Under the pieces are notes generated by a model that made no database searches, had not been told where the DNA came from, and was given only the letters and a program-made list of their open reading frames with translations. Below, in pieces: positions 9,996-17,268 of a DNA stretch of 43,386 bases. The stretch is from Chloroflexota bacterium. GTDB lineage: Bacteria; Chloroflexota; Anaerolineae; Anaerolineales; Villigracilaceae. Where the stretch lies: assembly GCA_017743695.1 (NCBI GenBank), contig JAGHYK010000002.1, positions 1 to 43,386 on the forward strand, written 5' to 3'. Every line of letters starts with the position of its first letter. The stretch's first letter is position 1. Position numbers and translations under genes: made by a program.

Positions 9996-11675
9996 CTACA
10001 TCAGGGTTTCTCTCAGCACAGCGCCGCTGTCTGCGCTGGTGACGAAATACGAATACCTTCGCAGCCATTTGGATTGCACGCGGGGTTCAAAGGGGGGCAG
10101 CGCCGCCAGGCGACTTTCGATCTCGGCCTGGGTCAGGTCTACCTCTAAGCGGCGGGCGTGCAGATCAATGCGGATGCGATCCCCGTTGCGCAGGGCGGCG
10201 ATCGGGCCGCGGGCTGCCGCTTCCGGGGAGACGTGCCCAATGCAGGCGCCGCGGGTGCCGCCGCTGAAGCGTCCATCCGTGATCAATGCGACTTTGTCTC
10301 CCAGCCCCATCCCCATAATGGCCGAGGTCGGGGAGAGCATCTCTTGCATCCCCGGCCCCCCTTTCGGGCCTTCGTAGCGAATGACGACGCAATCTCCCGG
10401 TTTGACTTTTCCACCCAGAATCCCCTCCATGGCCTCTTCCTGCGATTCAAAGATAACAGCCGGGCCTTCAAAGCGCATCATCTCTGGGGAGACGCCTGCC
10501 GTCTTGACCACTGCGCCGCGTGGCGCCAGATTCCCGAACAGGATGGCCAATCCGCCGCGTGGAGAGTGCGCATGCTCATACGGGCGGATCACCTCTGGAT
10601 CCAGAATCTCGTGACCGCGGATGTTTTCTCCCAGGGTTTTCCCGCTCACCGTGGGACGATCAAGGTGCAGGATGCCGCTGGCGCGCTGAATTTCATGGAG
10701 GATGGCCGGGATGCCGCCGGCGCGGTGCACATCCTCCATATGCCAGGGGCCGGAAGGGCTGACCTTGCACAGGTGCGGCACGCGTTCAGCGATCTGGTTG
10801 ATTCGCTCCAGCGGATAGGGGATGTTTCCTTCGTGCGCAATGGCTAGCAGGTGCAGGACGGTGTTCGTCGAACCGCCCATGGCCATATCCAGCGCGAAGG
10901 CGTCGTCAATCGCTTCGGCGGTGACGATCTGCCGCGGACGCAGATCGCGCCGGATCAGCTCCATGATCTGATGGGCGGCCTGGATCGCCAGCGCTTCGCG
11001 CTCTTCGGTCAGGGCCAGCGCGCTCCCGTTGAAGGGTAACGCCAGTCCCAGGGCTTCGCTCAGGCAATTCATGGAATTCGCCGTGAACAGGCCGGAACAG
11101 GAGCCGCAGCTCGGGCAGGCGTAGCGCTCCAGGGTCAGCAGGCGATCTTCGTCTATTCGCTTTGCGGCGTAAGCCCCCACCCCCTCGAAGACGGAAATGA
11201 GATCGATCACCTCTCCCTGAGGGGTTTTACCGGCTGCCATCGGCCCGCCGGAAACGACGATGGTCGGGATGTTCAGACGCATGGCTGCCATGAGCATCCC
11301 CGGCACGATCTTGTCGCAATTCGGAATGCAGATCATGCCGTCGAACTGATGCGCCTCGATCATGGTCTCGACGGAATCGGCAATCAGTTCGCGTGAGGGG
11401 AGAGAATATTTCATCCCGAAATGTCCCATGGCGATCCCATCATCTACGCCGATGGTGTTGAACTCGAAGGGGACTCCGCCCGCTTCGCGCACCGCCTCTT
11501 TGACGAGCTTCCCGAATTCCTGTAGATGCACATGGCCAGGGACAATGTCCACATAGGAGTTCACGATGGCGATGAACGGTTTCTCGAAATCCTCCTCGCG
11601 AACGATGCCGGTAGCCCGCAGCAGCGCCCGATGTGGCGCCTTCTCAAAGCCTTTTTTGATGGTGTCGGAACGCAT
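9996..11675 (-). CDS. ilvD: Dihydroxy-acid dehydratase
   Basis: Fe-S dehydratase for the last common step to the 2-oxo acids of valine and isoleucine. It is the first structural gene behind the attenuator. Cluster-region motifs [16 protein letters not shown] and [19 protein letters not shown] are present, as is the C-terminal [22 protein letters not shown]. The length, 559 residues, is normal. A GAGGAG stretch lies just before the ATG. Expression should depend on readthrough of the terminator at 11700-11731. Confidence 0.96.
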   Translation of the reverse strand: MRSDTIKKGFEKAPHRALLRATGIVREEDFEKPFIAIVNSYVDIVPGHVHLQEFGKLVKEAVREAGGVPFEFNTIGVDDGIAMGHFGMKYSLPSRELIADSVETMIEAHQFDGMICIPNCDKIVPGMLMAAMRLNIPTIVVSGGPMAAGKTPQGEVIDLISVFEGVGAYAAKRIDEDRLLTLERYACPSCGSCSGLFTANSMNCLSEALGLALPFNGSALALTEEREALAIQAAHQIMELIRRDLRPRQIVTAEAIDDAFALDMAMGGSTNTVLHLLAIAHEGNIPYPLERINQIAERVPHLCKVSPSGPWHMEDVHRAGGIPAILHEIQRASGILHLDRPTVSGKTLGENIRGHEILDPEVIRPYEHAHSPRGGLAILFGNLAPRGAVVKTAGVSPEMMRFEGPAVIFESQEEAMEGILGGKVKPGDCVVIRYEGPKGGPGMQEMLSPTSAIMGMGLGDKVALITDGRFSGGTRGACIGHVSPEAAARGPIAALRNGDRIRIDLHARRLEVDLTQAEIESRLAALPPFEPRVQSKWLRRYSYFVTSADSGAVLRETLM

Positions 11676-11699
11676 AACTCCTCACTGTACAAAGGGATC

Positions 11700-11731
11700 A
11701 AAAAAGGCCACCCTGTGTGGTTAGGGTGGCC
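11700..11731 (-). terminator. ilv attenuator (rho-independent terminator)
   Basis: On the minus strand, GGCCACCCT (11731-11723) and AGGGTGGCC (11714-11706) form a perfect 9-bp stem with an 8-nt loop. It is followed by six T (11705-11700). It ends 24 nt before the ilvD start codon, so it sits in the leader and must be read through. The 5' arm and loop are also the partner of the antiterminator strand. Confidence 0.93.
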
Positions 11732-11820
11732 CTGGTGTGCGGGGAGAATGTGTTGTGCGTTATGGTTCGACTCTCACCTCAGCCATCCTAACCACAAACA
11801 GGCCCTCAATAAGGATGAGG
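11717..11820 (-). promoter_or_regulatory. ilv antiterminator and anti-antiterminator segments
   Basis: Three RNA segments can pair in alternative ways. Segment 1 (11820-11812, CCTCATCCT) can pair with segment 2a (11789-11777, AGGATG then GAGG after a bulge). Segment 2b (11795-11783, GTGGTTAGGATGG) can pair with segment 3 (11729-11717, CCACCCTAACCAC) over 13 positions with one A-C mismatch, which blocks the terminator. Segment 1 lies in Leu and Ile codons of the leader peptide, and segment 2 near its end. A ribosome stalled at the Leu/Ile codons would cover segment 1 and free segment 2 to antiterminate. Pairings were found by eye; no folding was run. Confidence 0.82.
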
Positions 11821-11867
11821 ACCGCAAGCGCCAGGATAAGGCTAAGGGAGAGTGACAGGGAGCACAT
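11760..11867 (-). CDS. ilvL: ilv operon leader peptide
   Basis: A 35-residue reading frame between the promoter and the attenuator. Seventeen of its residues are branched: nine Leu, three Ile and five Val. It opens MCSLSLSLSL, continues with an ILALAVLILI run, then GLFVV, and ends EVRVEP. The density and position match amino-acid-sensing leader peptides such as enterobacterial IlvL, though the sequence itself is not similar. Its role would be to report charged Leu/Ile/Val tRNA through ribosome stalling. No Shine-Dalgarno precedes the ATG, which lies only about 4-5 nt after the predicted transcription start, so it is probably translated from a nearly leaderless mRNA. Confidence 0.85.
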   Translation of the reverse strand: MCSLSLSLSLILALAVLILIEGLFVVRMAEVRVEP

Positions 11868-11886
11868 AATTGGGCGCAATTATATG
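11863..11886. promoter_or_regulatory. Palindrome over the ilv -10 and transcription start
   Basis: ATAATTG (11866-11872) and CAATTAT (11877-11883) are perfect inverted arms around a GGCG spacer. An imperfect extension makes 24 bp. It covers the -10 hexamer, the predicted start site and the leader-peptide ATG. It could be a repressor operator acting on top of attenuation. Part of the symmetry may come by chance from the AT-rich -10 box. Confidence 0.5.
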
Positions 11887-11906
11887 CAGGATGCGTTATT
11901 TGTCAA
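11879..11906 (-). promoter_or_regulatory. ilv operon promoter
   Basis: Consensus sigma-70-type promoter on the minus strand: TTGACA (11906-11901), a 16-bp spacer, and TATAAT (11884-11879). Both hexamers are perfect. Transcription should begin near 11872, a few bases before the leader-peptide ATG. Confidence 0.92.
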
Positions 11907-11971
11907 GGTTTTTGGCGCTCGAAATCGCCCAAATCGCGCCCGTCCTGTCCATTTACCGGGCGCAATTCTTC

Positions 11972-12000
11972 TTGTAGAATCCAGAAGAAGGCAGTAAAAT
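11972..12000 (+). promoter_or_regulatory. ssb promoter
   Basis: TTGTAG (11972-11977), a 17-bp spacer and TAAAAT (11995-12000) precede ssb. The implied leader is about 20 nt and holds AGGAGAGAGG. The promoter is divergent from the ilv promoter about 65 bp away, so the two may influence each other. Confidence 0.7.
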
Positions 12001-12028
12001 CAAAGCATCCCACTTCAGGAGAGAGGTT

Positions 12029-12442
12029 ATGTTTCACACGTTGATCCTCATCGGTCGCCTGGGACGAGATCCGGAAATGCGTTTTACGCCTTCGGGACAG
12101 CCGGTGACCAGTTTTTCTGTGGCCACCAACCGGCAGTACCCGAATGCCAGCGGGGAACTGGTCAAAGAGACGCTGTGGTTCCGCGTTACAACCTGGGGAA
12201 AGCTCGCCGAAACCTGCAATCAGTATCTCAAGAAGGGGTCTAAGGTGTTCATTGAAGGACGGCTGACCGCCGATCCGCGCACGGGAGGCCCACGCATCTG
12301 GAATGGGCAGGATGGGCAGCCGCGCGCTTCTTTCGAGGTGACCGCGCACACGGTACGCTTCCTGAGCGATCGCGGCGAGGAAGAAGCCACCCCAGAGGTG
12401 GCGGGCGTAGAGGCGCTGGGGGATGAGGATATTCCCTTCTGA
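12029..12442 (+). CDS. ssb: Single-stranded DNA-binding protein
   Basis: Protects ssDNA in replication, repair and recombination. The OB fold opens LILIGRLGRDPEMRFTPSG and contains FSVATNR and the FRVTTWGKLAE region. A short acidic linker leads to the C-terminal tip DEDIPF, the partner-docking motif of bacterial SSBs. At 137 residues it is compact. It begins after AGGAGAGAGG. Unusually it is not beside rpsF/rpsR but heads a small cluster with DUF3467 and translin-like genes. Confidence 0.95.
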   Translation: MFHTLILIGRLGRDPEMRFTPSGQPVTSFSVATNRQYPNASGELVKETLWFRVTTWGKLAETCNQYLKKGSKVFIEGRLTADPRTGGPRIWNGQDGQPRASFEVTAHTVRFLSDRGEEEATPEVAGVEALGDEDIPF

Positions 12443-12453
12443 GAGTCCATGCG

Positions 12454-12759
12454 ATGAATCAGAACACCCCTGAAATGCGACCGGCGCCGCAGATGGTGAC
12501 CGCCTATAGCAACCTGGCGCGTATTGCGCATTCCCCTGCCGATTTTGTGATTGATTTCGCTCACTGGCTGCCGGGTGAAGCGCAGGCCTGGATTCAGGCG
12601 CGCATCCTCCTTTCCCCGCTTTCAGCCAAGCTACTTTTGCGTGCTCTGAGCGAGAACCTGGCACGCTACGAAGCAGCATTTGGCGAAATTTCGATCCCAG
12701 GCGGCGGCCCCTCGCTGGCTGATTTGCTCTTCCATCCCTCCCCCGATGACAATCCTTGA
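12454..12759 (+). CDS. DUF3467 family protein
   Basis: A 101-residue protein matching the DUF3467 pattern. It has YSNLARIAHSPADFVIDFAH near the N-terminus, then a segment like RILLSPLSAKLLLRAL followed by LARYEAAFGEI. It has no signal peptide or membrane segment. The family's role is unknown. It lies 11 nt after ssb and is followed closely by the translin-like gene, so a nucleic-acid-related role is possible but unproven. Confidence 0.75.
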   Translation: MNQNTPEMRPAPQMVTAYSNLARIAHSPADFVIDFAHWLPGEAQAWIQARILLSPLSAKLLLRALSENLARYEAAFGEISIPGGGPSLADLLFHPSPDDNP

Positions 12760-12767
12760 GAGGCGCC

Positions 12768-13397
12768 GTGCACAATCTGGAATCCATTGCCGAGCGCATT
12801 CGAGAAGCACTCAACAGGCAGATCGCAGCCCGCGAGCGCGCCTTGAATGATGCCCGCGAGCTGACGCGCGCCTGCGCCCTGGCGATCCGGGCGGCGCATC
12901 GCCAGGAAACTGACTCCATGAATGCCCACCTGGAGCAGGCGCAGCGACTGGTGCACTCATTGATCGAAGCGTTGCGCCCTTTCCCGGATCTGTTTTACGC
13001 GGGCTATACCCAGGACGCACTGAAGGAATTTGCGGAGGCCAGCATCGCCTGCGCTTTGATCTACAACCAGCCCCTGCCGGGTCCAGAGTCCTTAGGCATC
13101 CCCGAGGCGACCTATCTGAATGGCCTGGCGGAGAGCGTCGGGGAATTGCGACGGCGGATCATGGACATCTTGCGCCATGGCTATTCCGAAGAAGCCGAGC
13201 GCCTTTTGGGGTATATGGATGAGATTTATGCGGTGCTGGTGACGATGGATTATCCGGACGGCCTGACCAATAACCTGCGTCGCCAGACTGATCTGGTGCG
13301 GGGCATTGTTGAGAAAACTCGCGGCGATGTCACGCTTGCGCTGCGCAGTCAACATCTGGAACAGGCCATGGTCGAGCTTCAAAAACGTCTCCTATGA
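12768..13397 (+). CDS. Translin family protein
   Basis: All-helical protein of 209 residues. The segment ATYLNGLAESVGELRRRIMD matches the translin/TRAX signature around the conserved YL-G-A---GELRR. The C-terminal GYSEEAERLLGYMDEIY, with LVTMDYPDGLTNNLRRQTD and a following VEKTRGDV segment, mirrors the last helices of translin. Eukaryotic translin binds RNA/ssDNA, and archaeal homologues are reported nucleases. E122 and E126 here are candidate acidic residues, but the alignment was made from memory. GTG at 12768 follows GAGAGG; a TTG at 12756 overlapping the previous stop is an alternative. Its stop overlaps the next gene by ATGA. Confidence 0.72.
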   Translation: MHNLESIAERIREALNRQIAARERALNDARELTRACALAIRAAHRQETDSMNAHLEQAQRLVHSLIEALRPFPDLFYAGYTQDALKEFAEASIACALIYNQPLPGPESLGIPEATYLNGLAESVGELRRRIMDILRHGYSEEAERLLGYMDEIYAVLVTMDYPDGLTNNLRRQTDLVRGIVEKTRGDVTLALRSQHLEQAMVELQKRLL

Positions 13398-13966
13398 AGC
13401 GCGAAGGGAATCGCTATCCTCTGCTCATCTATACCCGTATGTTAGACCGCTGGTGGCCGGCTACGCTGTTCCTGGCCGTGGCGCTTTTTGTCCTGGCCTG
13501 GGGGATTTCTGATCACCCGGCTTTCAAGAACGAGACCCTTGGACGAATGGCATTGTGGTTTGCCGGGGGCCTGGCTTTGCTGGTGACCTTGATCCTGTGG
13601 GGACTGCGCTCTGCGGCGTATGTGCAGCCCCGCGCGGAGAGTGTGCGCATTGCCACTCCTTTTCTGCGTTTCGATATCTCTTACAAACGGGTGCGTCGGG
13701 TGATCAGCAGTGAAATGCACGTGATCTTCCCTTTGGGGCGTCTTTCCGCGTGGAATCGTGAGATTCTGGAACCCCTGATGCACAAGACAGCGATCATCCT
13801 GGAGCTAAACAGCTGGCCTCTTTCCCCCCGGCTTTTGCGCCTTTTTCTTTCGCCCTTTTTCTTTCGCGATCAAACCCCCCATTTTGTTCTGCTGGTAGAG
13901 AACTGGATGCGGCTCAGCACCGAACTGGAGAGCTTTCGTTCGCTTCGCGTTTCGGCTCGCCAGTAG
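13394..13966 (+). CDS. Two-pass membrane protein, PH-like soluble part
   Basis: A 190-residue protein not assigned to a named family. Two hydrophobic helices lie near residues 20-40 (WWPATLFLAVALFVLAWGI) and 52-72 (MALWFAGGLALLVTLILWGL). A soluble C-terminal half follows that reads like a bacterial PH-type domain (SVRIATPFLRFDISYKRVRR). The start overlaps the translin-family stop (ATGA), implying coupling. Confidence 0.6.
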   Translation: MKREGNRYPLLIYTRMLDRWWPATLFLAVALFVLAWGISDHPAFKNETLGRMALWFAGGLALLVTLILWGLRSAAYVQPRAESVRIATPFLRFDISYKRVRRVISSEMHVIFPLGRLSAWNREILEPLMHKTAIILELNSWPLSPRLLRLFLSPFFFRDQTPHFVLLVENWMRLSTELESFRSLRVSARQ

Positions 13967-14053
13967 TGCCTGGCCAGCCTGGCCTCGTGCAGGGCCGAAA
14001 AAGAGCGTTCCTTGCCATGACATGCCCAACGGTTTTGAGGCAGGGCTGAATGG

Positions 14054-14707
14054 TTACTCTTCTTCGATGATGCCTTCTTGCAAAGCGAATTTCACCAGGG
14101 CGGCTCGTGTACGTAATCCAAGCTTTTCCATACCCCGTGCGCGATATGTCTCCACTGTCTTCGGGCTGAGATTGAGCTTCTCGGCAATCTCTGTGCCGGT
14201 ATATCCCCGCGCAACCAGTCGCAGCACCTCTTGTTCGCGTTCACTCAAGGTGTTCCAGGCACCGACGTTTTGCTCCGCCTTTGATTCTGAGAGCATATCA
14301 TCCAGCAGCACGCGCGTCATCGAGGAGTGGATATACATTTCCCCTCGCAATACAGCTCGAATCGCGGAGAACAGGTCGGAATCGGCTGCTTTTTTCAGGA
14401 TATAGCCATGCGCCCCTCGCTTGAGCGCCTGGCGCAGGTATTGAGGTTCGTCATACATGGTGAGAATCAGGATGCGGCTTTGTGGGGCCAGTTTGCGCAG
14501 GGTGGGAATTGCATCCAGGCCTCCCAACGAGGGCATACTCAGGTCAAGCAGGATCAGATCGGGTTGAAGGGTTTCAGCCAGGTTGAGGGTTTCGATACCG
14601 CTGGAGGCTTCACCTACGATTTCAAATTCGCCCGTGCTGCTGAGGAGTAGCCTCAATCCTGAGCGCAATACTGCATGATCATCGGCGATCAGGATGCGAT
14701 ATTTCAT
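14054..14707 (-). CDS. NarL/LuxR-family response regulator
   Basis: Transcription factor of a two-component pair, 217 residues. The receiver domain carries acidic D9-D10, phosphoacceptor D55 (LILLDLSMPS), the T in LILTMYD, and the conserved Lys in YILKKA. The C-terminal LuxR helix-turn-helix is complete: LSEREQEVLRLVARGYTGTE and LNLSPKTVETYRARGMEKLG. The ATG at 14707 is preceded by AGGAG; an in-frame ATG at 14731 overlaps the kinase stop but gives an atypical N-terminal extension. Targets are unknown. Confidence 0.93.
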   Translation of the reverse strand: MKYRILIADDHAVLRSGLRLLLSSTGEFEIVGEASSGIETLNLAETLQPDLILLDLSMPSLGGLDAIPTLRKLAPQSRILILTMYDEPQYLRQALKRGAHGYILKKAADSDLFSAIRAVLRGEMYIHSSMTRVLLDDMLSESKAEQNVGAWNTLSEREQEVLRLVARGYTGTEIAEKLNLSPKTVETYRARGMEKLGLRTRAALVKFALQEGIIEEE

Positions 14708-14727
14708 GGTGGGTTCTCCTCTCGATT

Positions 14728-16149
14728 TCATTCGCTGGAAAGGGTGGAGAGCGGAATCTCGATCAGCAAACTGGTGCCGGCGCCAGGCGCCGACTCAATG
14801 ACCAGCTTACCTCCCAGGAGCTCTGCCCGTTCTCGCATACCTAACAATCCCAGATGATGTTCCCCAAATCTGGTTTGCGGATCGAAGCCGATTCCGTCAT
14901 CCTCGATGATCGCTCGCAGCATATTGCCCCGTCGTTCGATGAGGATGCTTGCAGAATGGGCCTGCGCATGGCGGACAATGTTGGTCAACGCTTCCTGGAC
15001 GATGCGATAGATGGCCGTTTCAACCGCTCCAGGCAGGCGTTCGTTTAATCGAATGGCCACATCTATCGGAATTTTATAACGCGCTTCCCATTCTGCTGCC
15101 AGGCGCTCCAGGGCGGCGGCCAGGCCTAAATCATCGAGGATGCGCGGGCGAAGGCGCAGCGAAAGCTCGTGCACCTCCTCCAGCGTGCGTGAGGCGACGG
15201 CTCGTAGTTCCAGGGCCTTGGGTTGCGCCGGGCACTGCCGACAGTTTTCCTCAATCATTCGCAGACCAACGATCAGCGAGGTAAGATTTTGCGAGGTGGA
15301 ATCATGAAGCTCACGAGCAATGCGCCGACGCTCCTCTTCCTGGGAAGCAATCACTTTTTCCAGGAGCTGACGGCGCAGCCATTCGCGTTCGCGTCGCAGA
15401 TTTTCGGTCAGCGCAAGCTGTTCGCTCATTTGGTTGAAAGCATCCGCCAGATCGCCCAGCTCATCGTCTGCCCAACGTTTTACTCGAACGGTAAAGTTGC
15501 CCTTTGCCACCTCCCGCGTAGCCTGTAACAATTCCTGGATGGGGCGGGTCAGGATCAGGGTGAGAAGCACAGCCACCAGAATTCCTGCGGCTGAGACGAC
15601 CAGCATAGTCAGTCCCAGTTGTAGCGTCAATTCAGAGAGAACGCGTTGGACAGAGAGGTCGGTAACGCCGACCCGTGCAATCCCGACCTTTCCGTTCAGA
15701 ATCGGCACCGCTGTATCCCAGACGAGTCCTTCATTGGTGCGGATCAAAACGGTATGGTGATGAGAGGTGGCTGCGACTGTGTTGAGCGACAAGAGGGCCA
15801 GGGGAAAACCGCCGTGAAATGTGTGGGCGATGATCTGACCCTGGGGATCGAGCAGGAAGGCATATCGCACGTTTGGACTGTTTTTGACCGTTTCGTCCAG
15901 CAAATCCTGGAGATACACGAGATCGTTGAGCAGAATGGGATCGGTGGCACGTGCCGCCAGATCGCGGGCTGCGGAAATACTTTGCTCCTCCAGCAGGCGC
16001 ATCATCGTGGCCTGAAACGCAGCGCGCGCCTGAAAAATGACCCCCGTTCCAAGCAGCAGGGTTGAGCCGAGCACAATGCCGAGGATTTTTGTGCGAACAC
16101 TCACTGCCCCGGCAATGGACCAGAATTTTTCAAAAATTTTTTTCATCAT
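14728..16149 (-). CDS. Sensor histidine kinase, HisKA_3 type
   Basis: Membrane sensor of 473 residues. TM1 is near residues 21-40, a periplasmic double-Cache-like domain runs to about 175, and TM2 is near 178-200. A HAMP domain (TRPIQELLQATREVAKGNF) is followed by the DHp H-box RRRIARELHDSTSQ with phosphoacceptor H282. The HATPase has EALTNIVRHAQA (N box) and DDGIGFDP (G1 box). This NarX/DegS type pairs with NarL regulators, matching the gene downstream. Its start overlaps the stop of the PhnD-like lipoprotein (ATGA), so sensor and binding protein are made together. Confidence 0.94.
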   Translation of the reverse strand: MMKKIFEKFWSIAGAVSVRTKILGIVLGSTLLLGTGVIFQARAAFQATMMRLLEEQSISAARDLAARATDPILLNDLVYLQDLLDETVKNSPNVRYAFLLDPQGQIIAHTFHGGFPLALLSLNTVAATSHHHTVLIRTNEGLVWDTAVPILNGKVGIARVGVTDLSVQRVLSELTLQLGLTMLVVSAAGILVAVLLTLILTRPIQELLQATREVAKGNFTVRVKRWADDELGDLADAFNQMSEQLALTENLRREREWLRRQLLEKVIASQEEERRRIARELHDSTSQNLTSLIVGLRMIEENCRQCPAQPKALELRAVASRTLEEVHELSLRLRPRILDDLGLAAALERLAAEWEARYKIPIDVAIRLNERLPGAVETAIYRIVQEALTNIVRHAQAHSASILIERRGNMLRAIIEDDGIGFDPQTRFGEHHLGLLGMRERAELLGGKLVIESAPGAGTSLLIEIPLSTLSSE

Positions 16150-17072
16150 GGTTGATTGAATAGCAAGAGGGTGCGCATTAATTCGCGTGCGCTCTGGTAA
16201 ATTTCGTCACTGATGGGAACAAAACGTTCTACGCCGATACTCTTGAGCGCCTCCTGAGCCGCGGCATCGTTTGCCATTTCCAGCAAAATAGATTTCAGCT
16301 CGTGTTTGATTTGGGGACGGATAGCCGGGTTGACCACAACCGGTGGAATGCCAAAATCGGGCGAAGTGTGGATCACTTTGAGTTTTTCTCGTAAGGCAGG
16401 ATCGCGTTCCAGCATGAAAGCGTAAACCAGCGAATCAACGGCTGCGCCATCTGCCAGACCACTGGCTACGGCGCGAATTGCTTCGTCGTGGCTGTACGTG
16501 TAGAACGTGCGTGAGAAGAATTCTTCAGGGGTGGATCCCAATTGCTGTACCAGATAGGTGGGGTAAACCCGCCCGCTCAGAGAGATGGGATCGGTAAAGG
16601 CAAAAACTTTGCCGCGTAGATCCGCCATGCTCCTGGCAGGGCTGTTGGCAGGTACGATCAAAAGGGAGTTGTAAGTGGTCTTTCCGTTTACCTGTGGGGC
16701 AACCAGTAGCTCCATGCCAAATGTATCATGTCCCTGAATATAAGCACTGGTACAGACAAACGCCATATCCACCTGCCCGTGGGCGATCAGATCGTTGATC
16801 TCCATGTAGGTGCGACGCTGGATCAGCTCTACAGGACGGTTGAGCTTTTCTTCCAGGTAGCGAAGCAGGGGGGCATAGGATTCCACCGTGCCCTTGGGTG
16901 AAATCACCGCCGCGATGGCCACGCGCAACGCCGATGTCTGCCGGTTGGCAGGCGTTGCCAGGGGTTGAAGATCGTTCAAGTCCACGTTGCCTGCAATCTC
17001 AGGCTCCTGCGTAGGGACGCAGGCGATCACGAGCAACGTGATAAACGTCAGCAAGCCGAGCAACCTCTTCAT
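16146..17072 (-). CDS. PhnD-like substrate-binding lipoprotein
   Basis: A 308-residue extracytoplasmic binding protein of the phosphate/phosphonate/phosphite type. A signal peptide of the lipoprotein kind ends LLVIAC, with Cys near residue 17. The mature part has two lobes, with segments resembling PhnD/PtxB: SPKGTVESYAPLLRYLEEKL, VDMAFVCTSAYI, and DLRGKVFAFTDPISLSGR. No ABC permease or ATPase is adjacent; instead it is coupled to a histidine kinase, suggesting that it presents ligand to the sensor. The start at 17072 lacks a clear Shine-Dalgarno but sits exactly 7 nt after a -10 box. The ligand is unknown. Confidence 0.85.
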   Translation of the reverse strand: MKRLLGLLTFITLLVIACVPTQEPEIAGNVDLNDLQPLATPANRQTSALRVAIAAVISPKGTVESYAPLLRYLEEKLNRPVELIQRRTYMEINDLIAHGQVDMAFVCTSAYIQGHDTFGMELLVAPQVNGKTTYNSLLIVPANSPARSMADLRGKVFAFTDPISLSGRVYPTYLVQQLGSTPEEFFSRTFYTYSHDEAIRAVASGLADGAAVDSLVYAFMLERDPALREKLKVIHTSPDFGIPPVVVNPAIRPQIKHELKSILLEMANDAAAQEALKSIGVERFVPISDEIYQSARELMRTLLLFNQP

Positions 17073-17079
17073 GCTTTCA

Positions 17080-17088
17080 GTTATAACA
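17080..17088 (-). promoter_or_regulatory. Promoter of the sensor operon (likely leaderless)
   Basis: An extended -10, TG-T-TATAAC, ends 7 nt before the ATG of the PhnD-like gene. Transcription would begin at or next to the A of the start codon. There is no Shine-Dalgarno to argue otherwise, and no clear -35. Confidence 0.45.
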
Positions 17089-17150
17089 TGCAAGGTGGCA
17101 TTTCGGGAATGTTCCTGGCACTGAAATCGGAGAGGGTTTTCAATGCCCCG

Positions 17151-17228
17151 TGTCATTGCAAGCGAAGCGAAGCAATCTCCCATTCGCTCATGGGGGATTG
17201 CTTCGGGAAAAATGCTCTCGGAATGACA
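17151..17228. repeat. Interspersed palindromic repeat, copy 2
   Basis: A 78-bp imperfect palindrome. TGTCATT at one end mirrors AATGACA at the other, and AAGCAATCTCCCAT pairs with ATGGGGGATTGCTT in the middle. It shares its core with the repeat at 3-56. It lies between the TauE-like gene and the sensor operon and may end transcription from either side. Confidence 0.8.
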
Positions 17229-17268
17229 GGCTGAGCAGTTGTGAGAAGATTCCCTTTTTGCAGTCAAC

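Noticed and set aside
11760-11790. A tRNA T-loop-like stretch GGTTCGACTC on the plus strand near the leader peptide
   Set aside because: No matching T-stem, anticodon arm or acceptor stem; it is the codons for VEP of the leader peptide read on the other strand.
11871-11900. A T-box riboswitch in the ilv leader
   Set aside because: No specifier loop or T-box consensus sequence; the leader-peptide reading frame explains the region better.
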